The notes beneath the pieces were generated by a model. That model worked only from the letters and a program-made list of their open reading frames with translations. It made no database searches and was not told where the DNA came from. From Chryseobacterium indologenes (GTDB lineage: Bacteria > Bacteroidota > Bacteroidia > Flavobacteriales > Weeksellaceae): a stretch of 64,000 nucleotides of DNA. Shown in pieces: positions 29,188 through 38,399 of this stretch (position 1 is its first letter; the number at the start of each line of letters is the position of its first letter). A program made the translations under genes and the position numbers. The DNA lies in the NCBI GenBank assembly GCA_016025055.1, contig CP065590.1, positions 930,001 through 994,000 on the forward strand, in the 5' to 3' direction.

Positions 29188-30125
29188 ATGATCAAAAATG
29201 CTAAATTTTTCTGGGATGTTTTGAAAGACACGTTTACAGAATGGAACAATTCTTCCGCATCAAAAGATTCGGCGAGCCTTGCCTATTATGCCATTTTTTC
29301 CATTCCCGGATTATTAATCATTATTATCTGGGTGTTGGGAAATTTTTTTGGAGAAGAAGCTATCCGCGGACAGATCAGTACCCAGATCAGCGGTATTATG
29401 GGTCCGGATGTGGCTAAAAGCATTGAAGGTATGCTGGCCGGTGCTCTCATCGATAAAAAAATATTTTTATGAAAGCAGTGGGAGTAGGCTCCTTGGTGTT
29501 TGGTTCCACTACGCTGTTTTTCCAGCTTCAGCATTCATTAAATGCTCTCTGGGATGTGGAAGCTGCGCCCAAAAAAGCTCTTCTTAAATTTTTATTAGAC
29601 AGGGCAAATTCACTGGGAATGATCCTGATACTAGGCTTTCTATTGATGATCACCATGGTTCTTTCTTCACTCATCAGCTTATTCAATACTATTATCACCC
29701 AATATTTTGGTTTTGAAACTTATATGCTGGTAGAATTTGTGAATTTTGCGATCGGTTTTGGTCTTGTAATGCTTTTATTTGCGCTGATGTTCAAAGTTCT
29801 TCCTGATGTATTGATCACCTGGAAATCCGTTTGGAGAGGTGCTTTTCTCACTACCATACTGTTTACACTGGGAAAATTTTTATTAAGCTTATATTTCAGC
29901 CAGGCAAAACCCACCTCAACTTTCGGAGCTGCCGGAACCGTCATACTGATCATGATGTGGATCAATTATTCCTGTATGCTGATATTTTTTGGGGCTAAGT
30001 TTACAAAGGTCTACACGTACAAGAAAGGCTATCCGGTTATTTTATCCAAACATGCAAGATGGAGCGCGGCTAAGCTCTACGCAGACAGCCTGAAACAGGT
30101 ACACAGCAAAAACGAGGGAACCTAA
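29188..30125 (+). CDS. YihY/BrkB-family inner-membrane protein, frameshifted
   Basis: Two partial frames join into one 312-residue protein if A7 at 29455-29461 is restored to A8 (giving LIDKKNIFMKAVGVGS). About six membrane helices and the family's conserved features are present: SASLAYYAIFSIPGLLIII early, ALWDVEAAPKK in the middle, and GAAGTVILIMMWINYSCMLI near the end. YihY proteins were once called ribonuclease BN, wrongly; roles in envelope lipid transport with TamB-like proteins have been proposed in other bacteria. It begins 1 bp after the tamL stop, so it is the third gene of the tam operon. The ATG at 29188 is preferred. Confidence 0.85.
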
Positions 30126-30180
30126 TTATGTAACTGAAGAATACTCATGATCAACGTAAACCAGTGATAATTTTGACATA

Positions 30181-30210
30181 AAAAAACTCCTGAATATTCA
30201 GGAGTTTTTT
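30181..30210. terminator. Bidirectional terminator, perfect 30-bp palindrome
   Basis: A self-complementary stretch (core AACTCCTGAATATTCAGGAG) with A and T flanks lies between the convergent yihY-like and argS genes. It abuts the argS stop at 30211. Confidence 0.85.
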
Positions 30211-31970
30211 TTACATTCTGTTTACTGTTCCGATCCCCAGAAGTTCCAGCGACTTTTTGATAGTCTTGGCTGTAAGATCTGACAGATCTAAGCGGAATTG
30301 TTTTACATTTTCATCGTCCTGATTCAGGATCGGATTATTCTGATAGAAAGAATTGTATGATTTGACAAGGTCATATACATAATTGGCAACCAAAGCCGGG
30401 CTTAATGTTTCTGCTGACCTGGCAACAATTGTTTTGAAATTTGCCAACTGCATAATCAGTTCTTTTTCAAATTGGTTTAATACAATATCCTCCGTCTCCT
30501 TCTGTATATAATCTGCCTTAGCCAATAATGACTGAATACGAGCGTAGGTATATTGAATAAATGGTCCTGTATTCCCGTTAAAATCAATACTTTCTGCCGG
30601 ATTGAAAAGCATTTTTTTCTTAGGATCAACTTTCAGCATGAAATATTTTAATGCTCCCAATCCTACCGTTTCGTAAGATGCTTCTTTGTCTTCTTCGGAT
30701 AATGTTTCCAGTTTTCCAAGCTCTTGTGCCTTAGATTTAGCTGTAGCATACATTTCCTGCATTAAATCATCAGCATCTACTACAGTTCCTTCACGGGATT
30801 TCATTTTTCCTTCAGGAAGTTCTACCATTCCATAAGACAGGTGATACAACTGATCGGCCCATTCATACCCAAGTTTCTTCAGGATTTTAAATAAAACCTG
30901 GAAGTGATAATCCTGTTCATTTCCTACCGTGTAGATAAGCTTTTGAATGTTGTTTTGTTTAAAACGTTCCACAGCCGTTCCCAAATCCTGAGTCATATAC
31001 ACAGAAGTACCGTCTGAACGTAGCAATAATTTCTGATCAAGCCCTTCATCGGTAAGATCACACCAGACAGAGCCGTCTTCTTTCTGGAATAAAACTCCTT
31101 TATCCAGACCTGCCTGAATAAGGTCTTTTCCTAAAATATAAGTATTGCTTTCATATTGAACCTGATCAAAATCAACGCCCAATCTTTTATAAGTTTCATT
31201 GAATCCTTTGTATACCCAGGAATTCATTTCTTTCCAGAGTGCTCTTACATTTTCATCTCCGTTTTCCCAGTCTACAAGCATCTGTTGAGCCTCCCTGATC
31301 ATCGGTGCTTCTTTTTTAGCCTGGTCTTCTCCTACGCCCTGAGCGACAAGATCAGCAATTTCTTTTTATAGTTTTTATCAAATTCTACATAATAGTTTCC
31401 GACAAATTTATCTCCTTTGATATTTGTTGTTTCAGGAGTTTCTCCGTTTCCGAATTTTTCCCATGCCAACATTGATTTACAGATATGAATTCCTCTATCG
31501 TTAATGATCTGTGTTTTGATCACATCATAGCCTGCCTCTTTTAGAATCTGGGCAACGGAAAATCCTAATAAATTATTTCTGATGTGGCCTAGGTGCAAAG
31601 GTTTATTGGTATTCGGAGAAGAATATTCTACCATCACGGTAGCATTTTTCTTATCCACTGTTGAAAACCCGTTGCTTACCGATCTGAAATTATCTATAAA
31701 TAATTGATTTTTAACTTTTACATTCAGAAAACCTTTTACCACGTTAAAACTTTCAAACAGATCTGTTTGTGTGGTCAGTGCTTCTCCCAGTTCAACTCCG
31801 ATATTTTCAGGATTTTTCTTTAATTGTTTTACCAACGGAAAAGTAACGACGGTAAAATCACCTTCGAATTCCGTTTTATTTTCCTGAACTTCCAGCTTGA
31901 TGTCTTTTAACTGATAGAGATTTAAAATGACTTCCGAAAGTTTTTCGTCTATAATATCTTTAATGTTCAT
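30211..31970 (-). CDS. argS: Arginyl-tRNA synthetase, frameshifted
   Basis: Charges tRNA-Arg. As read, the gene is broken near 31363-31367, where the coding strand has A5. One added A gives KNYKKEIADLVAQGVGEDQA, joins the halves and yields 586 residues (587 codons exactly). Class I features: N-terminal Add-1 domain, HIGH-type motif HLGH in TNKPLHLGHIRNNLLG, IINDRGIHICKSML, and a degenerate KMSK region (KMKSREGTVV), normal for ArgS. The C-terminal anticodon domain ends LLGIGTVNRM. The gene is essential, so the break is almost certainly a base-calling or assembly error. Confidence 0.9.
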
Positions 31971-32059
31971 GTTCTTACGTTCAATTTTAATGGCCAGAGA
32001 TAGAATATCTTCAAAAAATATAGTATCTCAGAATTTTTGAAGTACAAATATACGGAAAT

Positions 32060-32080
32060 AAAAAAACCGCCCGAAGGCGG
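32060..32080 (-). terminator. Terminator of susCD unit 1
   Basis: On the minus strand CCGCC-TTCG-GGCGG is followed by T7, 27 bp after the susD stop. The same element recurs after the other two susD genes (36911-36932, 41765-41785). Confidence 0.85.
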
Positions 32081-32107
32081 CACAATATGAATGTTAATAA
32101 ATGTGTG

Positions 32108-33532
32108 TTAGTATTTGTCCCAAAAGATCTTGGTTTGCTGTTGATCTCCTCCAATTGCCGTCGCTGCCTGATTATAGTTACTACTATTTAGATTAGATTC
32201 AGTAACAGGATAGGTAAATCTCTTAGGAACCGGTCTTTTAGTTTCTGCCGGCAATCTTAGCTCTGGTGCATCATACTTCCTGTACACCGACCATGCTTCA
32301 AATCCTCTGTTGTACATGGCAATCCAAAATTGTTTTCCAATTTTTTCTCTCCATGTACCTGATGCTGTAGAGTAATCAACGTCAGCTCTTGTAAGATAAG
32401 TAATAACATCGGATGTAGAAATTCCCCAATATTCCATACTTGCCTTGATAGCTTGTTTATAATAGTCAGCAGCTGTAGAACCAACATTATATCCTCTTTC
32501 CTTAGCTTCTGCGAGTAAGAATGAGATTTCACAGTAGTCCATTAAATCCCCCTTCAGATCTCTTTTATAGAACGCTTTACCTATATGAGTAAAATCCTTA
32601 TAATCATTAAGCGCACCGTATATGCCACCTATATATGGTGTTTTATTATTATCAAAATATACACTTCTTCTCGGATCTTCCAGTCCATTTAGATAATCTA
32701 CAAATGTATCTGAAGGAACAAAATCTTGTCGTCCACTTAAAACTAAATCTGCATATAGTGGATTTGCATTCGCTGTATTATTTTCATACTTAAGAATGAA
32801 ATTATCATCATTGGAAGACATCAAACCTGCATTATATGCTGCTTCTGCTTCTTTTTTAGACAATTCAGGGTCAAAATCTGCAATTCTCATCGCCAATTTA
32901 AATCTGAGAGATGATGCAAATTTTTTCCATCTCACTATATCACCATTATAAATAAAATCTTCAGATAATCCATTATATGCCGAATCAATATCATTATAGG
33001 CTATGGTTACTTTTAATAAAAGATCTTTATAAATTGTAAATGCATCATCATAAACAGGCCTCGTATTATTAAGACTTTCCAGCGCTCTTGAATATGGAAT
33101 ATTTCCGAATAAGTCCACCATTTGCTGCCAAGCATATACTTGTGCAATGGTAATAAATGCTATTTGATTTTTCTTTTCTCCAGCCTTAAGGTCTGGATCA
33201 ACTATCACAGATTCTTTTGCTTTCTTCAGATCATATAAAACAGAACCATACATTTTATTCCAATGTTCTTCAGGTATTGCTCTGTTTCTGATATCATAAT
33301 TCGTTTCCGTTACATACTGAGTTTCAGTCCAATGCTGTGCTACTAATCTAAAAATATTGCTATTAACACTAGTGCTCCCCATTTGATCAAATAAGTTTTT
33401 CACTCCACTTGTAAATAAAAAACTACCTGGTACATCAGTTGGTTTTTTAGGATCTACATTCAGGTCATCAAAACTTTCAGAACATGAAGCTAGAGAAAGA
33501 ACCACAAGAGATCCAATTATTATTTTTTTCAT
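32108..33532 (-). CDS. SusD/RagB-like outer-membrane lipoprotein (unit 1)
   Basis: Surface-exposed lid and ligand-binding partner of the SusC-type transporter. 474 residues. Lipoprotein signal LSLASC (Cys17) is followed by acidic residues (SESFDDLN), as expected for surface export in Bacteroidota. Family features include AQHWTETQYVTETNYD, VDLFGNIPYSRALE, and the C-terminus IGGDQQQTKIFWDKY shared with units 2 and 3. It belongs to the SusD-like group with a compact TPR core. It starts 9 bp after the susC-like gene. Ligand unknown. Confidence 0.9.
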   Translation of the reverse strand: MKKIIIGSLVVLSLASCSESFDDLNVDPKKPTDVPGSFLFTSGVKNLFDQMGSTSVNSNIFRLVAQHWTETQYVTETNYDIRNRAIPEEHWNKMYGSVLYDLKKAKESVIVDPDLKAGEKKNQIAFITIAQVYAWQQMVDLFGNIPYSRALESLNNTRPVYDDAFTIYKDLLLKVTIAYNDIDSAYNGLSEDFIYNGDIVRWKKFASSLRFKLAMRIADFDPELSKKEAEAAYNAGLMSSNDDNFILKYENNTANANPLYADLVLSGRQDFVPSDTFVDYLNGLEDPRRSVYFDNNKTPYIGGIYGALNDYKDFTHIGKAFYKRDLKGDLMDYCEISFLLAEAKERGYNVGSTAADYYKQAIKASMEYWGISTSDVITYLTRADVDYSTASGTWREKIGKQFWIAMYNRGFEAWSVYRKYDAPELRLPAETKRPVPKRFTYPVTESNLNSSNYNQAATAIGGDQQQTKIFWDKY

Positions 33533-33541
33533 AATTCTTTT

Positions 33542-36500
33542 TTAAAATTCAACTTTTACACTTGCTCCTATTTCTTTATAAGTTGGATGAGCACCATTCT
33601 GGAAGCCAATAGCATTACCGGAAGTCATCAATGATTCAGGATCTGAATAAGGTAAGTTTTTATGAATAATCCATAAATTTCGCCCGATTAAAGAAAATGT
33701 TAAACTCTCAATAAATGTATTTTCAAGTATTTCCTTCGGTAATTTATATGAAATGGTAACATTTCTCAATTTCACAAAAGATCCGTCATAAACATACATT
33801 TTTTCAGGTGCTCTGTTGGAACTATAAGGGTTGTTAACATTAGTAAAACCTGTTCTTATATCATTAGGGGAACCATCGGCTTTTACTCCTGGAAGGATAA
33901 TTCCTCCTCCGTTAGCTAAACTATTTCTCAAAGGTTTTCCCAAATCATTCAGACCGGCAGTTTCTTCATATAGTCCACTCAATAATCCAAATGCCATATC
34001 CTGAGAATAAACATCTCCTCCTTTCTTCATGTCTATTAAGAAGCTAAGACTAAAGTTTTTATATCGAAAGGTATTCATGATACTTCCTCTCCATTTAGGA
34101 ATAGCATCACCAATAACTTCCTGAGGAGAAGTATTCTTGGTTGTCAAATATAATCCGTCTTTTCCTACAACTTTTTCACCGTTAAGATATACGAAATCAG
34201 TTCCCCTGATTGTTCCTGTAGATTCTCCCAATTTTGCTCCAGATGTAACATTCCACATCTTAGCAAGTGGTAAGAAGTCATTGTCTCCGTTAATGTGAGT
34301 TACAGTAGATTTATTCTTGGACCAGTTTCCAGTAAGTTCCCAAGTAAAATTAGTTGTTTTAACTGGCACCACCGTTAATCTGGCTTCAATACCTTTATTT
34401 TCAATATTTCCGGCATTTACCCACATTTTTTTAAATCCTGAAGATCCTGAAATATCAGTAGGTGTTATCAGGTCTTCAGTTTTTTGCTTATATACAGATA
34501 CATCAAAACTTAATCGATTTCTGAAAAACCCCATTTCCAAACCTGCTTCCATTTCCTTCATTCTTTCGGGTCCTAATTCTGGATTCTTTGATATACTGGA
34601 AGAGCTTGCATTAAATGAGTCATTAAATCCGGGATTGAATATATAAGTGTTTCTCAAGTTATAAGCATCGGTATCATTACCCACTTCTGCATAATTGAAC
34701 CTAACTTTACCAAAATTGATTTTATCCTTATTCTTTAAGAGTTCTGAAAATACAAAGCTACCAGATACTGAATAATATCCATATGAGCGCTTACTACTAG
34801 GAAGTGTTGACGATTTATCACGCCTGTAAGACCCATCAATAAACAACATATTTTTATATCCTAAACTAGCTTGTGCGAATAAGCCAATATTAGTTTTTGT
34901 ATTATCAAAATCTTCAAGATTCTTTTCAGTTAAGGGCTCTGCAGAGTTTGTAATAGAATATAACCATGGAACTTTTAGCCCTGCATTCGTGGCGATTGAC
35001 ATTCCATATCTTTTATTCCTTCGTAAGTTAAAACCAAGGTTTCCATTAAGGTTGAAATCACTTCCAAGGTTTTTATTAATATTGAAGATACCGTCATAGT
35101 TCATCTCATAAACTTTCTGCATCATAACATAATATTCACCGTTCCCTCCATTACTCAAACGTCCTTGATCAGAAGAACCTTTAGCTACTCTTTCCTCTCT
35201 GATATCATCAAAAGTATCAAAAGTATACCTTCCCATGAAATTTAACCAATCTGTAAACTTATAATTCAATCCTACATTTCCAAAATAACGATTTCTAGTA
35301 TCTGTTTCATAATTCTCATATCTGTTGAAGAAATAGTTATCGGTATAGCCTACTGTTTGAGTTTCCCAATCCTGAATATTCCATGTAACATTTTTTCTCG
35401 TTAATGCATAAGCTTCTCTCTGCTTATTCATATCAACACCCATATTCCACCAACCTCTAAAACCCTGCATTGGATTTCTGGCCTCATATCCTGTATAAGC
35501 TCTACCTTTACCTCTGGTATTGATGTATGATATATTAGTAAATAGACTCAGTTTATCCGTGAAATTATAATCTGCAGAAAAATCTAAAGTGTTTTTTTTA
35601 ATTTCGCTATTTACCAATGCTCCCTGTTGGTAGAAATTGGTATATCCTACTCTATACTTTCCTTTATCGTTTCCGGCAGAAAAAGCAATTGAATTCTGAT
35701 AAATTGCAGAAGTATTCCAGATCATATTGGGATCTTTCCCAGCTACCCACGGTGTTGGTTTCAGATATCCAGGTAAATAGGGGTATTGTGAATCCCAGTT
35801 ATAAACTAATAAATTTGGATCGAATCTTGTTCCAAATGAACTGTCATTATATGTATTTACAATATTAGCATCTAAAATACCATCTCCATTAATATCGGGA
35901 TATCCATTTACCAAATCAACATTATAGAAAGATTTTCCTGAAGTACCTCCTCCGTATTCATGCTGATATTTAGGAAGCGTTGATTTATCTACTGTTCCAA
36001 GCGTAATGGAACTGTTAAATTCTACCCCTATTTTTCTTGATTTTTTACCTTTTTTAGTAGTAATCATTACCACTCCGTTCATACCTCTAGATCCATAAAG
36101 AGCAGAAGCCGCAGCACCTTTAAGAACGTTTACACTTTCAATATCGTTAGGATTAATATCTGCCATACCATTAGCATAATCATATCCACCTCCACCGGAG
36201 CTCATATTTGCCTGGTTAAAAGTATCATTATTGATTGGAGTACCATCAACTACAATAAGTGCTTGATTACTGGATGTAAGTGATTTTATACCTCTAATCA
36301 CAACATTAGCAGAACCTCCCATAGTACCTGATTGTGTAATATTCAAACCAGCTACCTGCCCAGCTAATGCATCTGAAACATTCGCTACAGGAACATTAGA
36401 GACCTGATCTCCCTTTATCTCTGTTGTGGAATATCCAAGAGATCTTTTCTCTCTTTTAATTCCGAGTGCAGTCACCACTACACCCTCGATTTCTTTTGTT

Positions 36501-36589
36501 TTCATGGTATCTTTCTTCTGCTGCGCATTTGTGACCGCTATAGAAGAAGTTAACACTAAAACAAGAAGACTTGTGTTTAGTTTCTTCAT
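33542..36589 (-). CDS. SusC/RagA-type TonB-dependent transporter (unit 1)
   Basis: 1,015 residues from ATG 36587-36589; an in-frame ATG at 36643 would put 18 residues ahead of the signal peptide MKKLNTSLLVLVLTSSIAVT and lies inside the promoter, so it is rejected. A TonB-box-like segment (EIEGVVVTALGIKREKRSL) and plug (VSDALAGQVAGLNITQ, DIESVNVLKGAAASALYGSR, NGVVMITTKKG) lead into a large beta-barrel ending in aromatic Phe. The carboxypeptidase-regulatory-like N-terminal extension found in many SusC proteins is missing. No enzyme or regulator adjoins, so the substrate is open. Confidence 0.9.
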   Translation of the reverse strand: MKKLNTSLLVLVLTSSIAVTNAQQKKDTMKTKEIEGVVVTALGIKREKRSLGYSTTEIKGDQVSNVPVANVSDALAGQVAGLNITQSGTMGGSANVVIRGIKSLTSSNQALIVVDGTPINNDTFNQANMSSGGGGYDYANGMADINPNDIESVNVLKGAAASALYGSRGMNGVVMITTKKGKKSRKIGVEFNSSITLGTVDKSTLPKYQHEYGGGTSGKSFYNVDLVNGYPDINGDGILDANIVNTYNDSSFGTRFDPNLLVYNWDSQYPYLPGYLKPTPWVAGKDPNMIWNTSAIYQNSIAFSAGNDKGKYRVGYTNFYQQGALVNSEIKKNTLDFSADYNFTDKLSLFTNISYINTRGKGRAYTGYEARNPMQGFRGWWNMGVDMNKQREAYALTRKNVTWNIQDWETQTVGYTDNYFFNRYENYETDTRNRYFGNVGLNYKFTDWLNFMGRYTFDTFDDIREERVAKGSSDQGRLSNGGNGEYYVMMQKVYEMNYDGIFNINKNLGSDFNLNGNLGFNLRRNKRYGMSIATNAGLKVPWLYSITNSAEPLTEKNLEDFDNTKTNIGLFAQASLGYKNMLFIDGSYRRDKSSTLPSSKRSYGYYSVSGSFVFSELLKNKDKINFGKVRFNYAEVGNDTDAYNLRNTYIFNPGFNDSFNASSSSISKNPELGPERMKEMEAGLEMGFFRNRLSFDVSVYKQKTEDLITPTDISGSSGFKKMWVNAGNIENKGIEARLTVVPVKTTNFTWELTGNWSKNKSTVTHINGDNDFLPLAKMWNVTSGAKLGESTGTIRGTDFVYLNGEKVVGKDGLYLTTKNTSPQEVIGDAIPKWRGSIMNTFRYKNFSLSFLIDMKKGGDVYSQDMAFGLLSGLYEETAGLNDLGKPLRNSLANGGGIILPGVKADGSPNDIRTGFTNVNNPYSSNRAPEKMYVYDGSFVKLRNVTISYKLPKEILENTFIESLTFSLIGRNLWIIHKNLPYSDPESLMTSGNAIGFQNGAHPTYKEIGASVKVEF

Positions 36590-36613
36590 ATCAAAATAAT
36601 TTTTGTATCCGGA

Positions 36614-36644
36614 CAAATTTGTTAAACTTTCTAAACAAGTCAAA
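36614..36644 (-). promoter_or_regulatory. Promoter of susCD unit 1
   Basis: Minus strand: TTTG (36641-36644) and CAAATTTG (36614-36621), near TAnnTTTG, 24 nt before the ATG. The block is nearly identical ahead of units 2 and 3. The gene-free stretch 36645-36910 upstream is AT-rich with no supported gene. Confidence 0.6.
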
Positions 36645-36910
36645 GAAAAAAGATAAAAAAAATATGATATATATATTAAAAGACGATATTTATCATTAAA
36701 TAATTAAAAAATTAAGTTAAAAAATAAATTATCACGAAAAAAATGAAATAATTCACAAGGCAGAAACGGGAGTTTTATCCCGTAAAAACACTCTAAATGA
36801 TAAAATGCAATACATTAAATCTCTTTATATCAACCAAAATGCTTCTCCCGTAAAATAGATTGCATAGAAAATTCAATTTTCAGAAAAATAAAATTTCTCT
36901 CTTTACGGCA

Positions 36911-36932
36911 CAAAAAAACCGCCCGGAGGCGG
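36911..36932 (-). terminator. Terminator of susCD unit 2
   Basis: CCGCC and GGCGG arms with a 4-nt loop, followed on the minus strand by T7. It lies 34 bp after the susD stop and is a copy of the element at 32060-32080. Confidence 0.85.
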
Positions 36933-36965
36933 TATAATATGAATGTTGTTAAATGTGTGCTGATT

Positions 36966-38387
36966 TTAGTTTTTGTCCCAGAAAAGTTTCGTGGTTGCTT
37001 TATCACCGCCAATTTTATCACCGGCAGCTTTAACGTTTGCTCCGTTCAACACGTATTCCTGATCTGAATAAGGCATTCTATACGGCACAGAAGACAAATT
37101 CGATTTTGGAGGATTTACTAAGATCGGATAATCTAAACGTCTTGTAAAATTCCAGCTTGCAAAACCTTTGTTAAACATAGCAATCCATGCTTGTGTACCG
37201 ATAGACTGTTTCCAGTTGGCAATATTTAAAGGATTAGCTGCAATATATGTTGCTGCATTGGCTGCACTTACCCCATTCTCTCTCATAGATTCAGCTACAG
37301 CTGCGGCATAAAGATCAACAGCCGTACCTCCTGCTGCAAATCCTCTTGCTGCTGCCTCTGCTTTTAAGAATGCTACTTCTGCATAACTTAGTAAGTTTGA
37401 CGGTGCAGTAGCACTTCTAAAGTAAGAACTTAGCTGAGAGTAGTTGGTATAAGGATCATTTAATTCCCCGAAAACTCCACCTTTATAAACTCCACCAACT
37501 TTTGTAAACCATACGTCCATTCTTGGATCTGAAAGCGCACTCATAGTTTTAATAGTAAGCTCACTGGGCACAAAGTCATTTCTGTTTGAAGCTACAAGGT
37601 TATCAAATACCGGATTAGAGAATGTGCCTCCATCATATTTGAATTTGTAAGCTTCATCATCAGAAGAAATAACACCGCCAGCAATAGCAGATTCAACCGT
37701 AGTTTTAGCCAGTGCGGGATCAACATCTGCCAGGTTCATTCCTAATCTCAGTTTAATAGAATTCGCGAACTTCTTCCATTTCGTCATATTCCCTGCATAA
37801 ACCAGATCATTATAACCGTTAACAGCCGGCTTTATCGTTGCCGTAGCAGCATCAATCCTTTTGATCAGATCAAGATAAATGGTTTTGGCATCATCATATT
37901 TTGGGGTTAAGATTTCATCTGGTCTGAAGGCTTCAGAATAAGGAACGTCTCCATAGGTATCAACAATATTTTCCCAGATAAAAATTTCTTCAATTTCCAA
38001 GGTTGCCATTTTATTGGCACGAATATCATCAGTCTCTACCTCATTTTTCAGATTCATTTTTGCTTGTTTCAGATTATTAATACTGTAAACATACATTCTG
38101 TTAAAATGACCACGAGGCTGGTTACGCGTTACCAGGTTATATTGAGTTTCATCCGGATATTGCGTTTCTGCCCACTGCTGTGTAAAAAATCTGTAATTAT
38201 TAAAGTTCACACTCGGGTTATCCATATAATAGGATGATTGATACATACCCGTAGCTAATAAATTTTCTGAAGGCAAAATTGACGGGTGTTTAGGATCGTC
38301 ATTAAGAGAAGTTAAATCACTTTGACATGAACTTAAAGCCAACCCAATACATGCAGACACCAAACTTATTTTTATAATATTTTTCAT
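36966..38387 (-). CDS. SusD/RagB-like outer-membrane lipoprotein (unit 2)
   Basis: 473 residues. Lipoprotein signal GLALSSC (Cys21), then QSDLTSLNDDPKHPS. Shared family blocks include FFTQQWAETQYPDETQYN, VDTYGDVPYSEAFRP and the C-terminus IGGDKATTKLFWDKN. Alanine-rich helices lie around residue 330-390 (AAARGFAAGGTAVDLYAAA). It starts 12 bp after its susC-like partner and is paralogous to the unit 1 and 3 proteins. Ligand unknown. Confidence 0.9.
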   Translation of the reverse strand: MKNIIKISLVSACIGLALSSCQSDLTSLNDDPKHPSILPSENLLATGMYQSSYYMDNPSVNFNNYRFFTQQWAETQYPDETQYNLVTRNQPRGHFNRMYVYSINNLKQAKMNLKNEVETDDIRANKMATLEIEEIFIWENIVDTYGDVPYSEAFRPDEILTPKYDDAKTIYLDLIKRIDAATATIKPAVNGYNDLVYAGNMTKWKKFANSIKLRLGMNLADVDPALAKTTVESAIAGGVISSDDEAYKFKYDGGTFSNPVFDNLVASNRNDFVPSELTIKTMSALSDPRMDVWFTKVGGVYKGGVFGELNDPYTNYSQLSSYFRSATAPSNLLSYAEVAFLKAEAAARGFAAGGTAVDLYAAAVAESMRENGVSAANAATYIAANPLNIANWKQSIGTQAWIAMFNKGFASWNFTRRLDYPILVNPPKSNLSSVPYRMPYSDQEYVLNGANVKAAGDKIGGDKATTKLFWDKN

Positions 38388-38399
38388 TTTTAAAGTAAT

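Noticed and set aside
36590..36643. Longer N-terminus for the unit 1 SusC-like protein
   Set aside because: It would run through the conserved promoter block and place 18 residues before a normal signal peptide; the same applies to 41403-41453 in unit 2.
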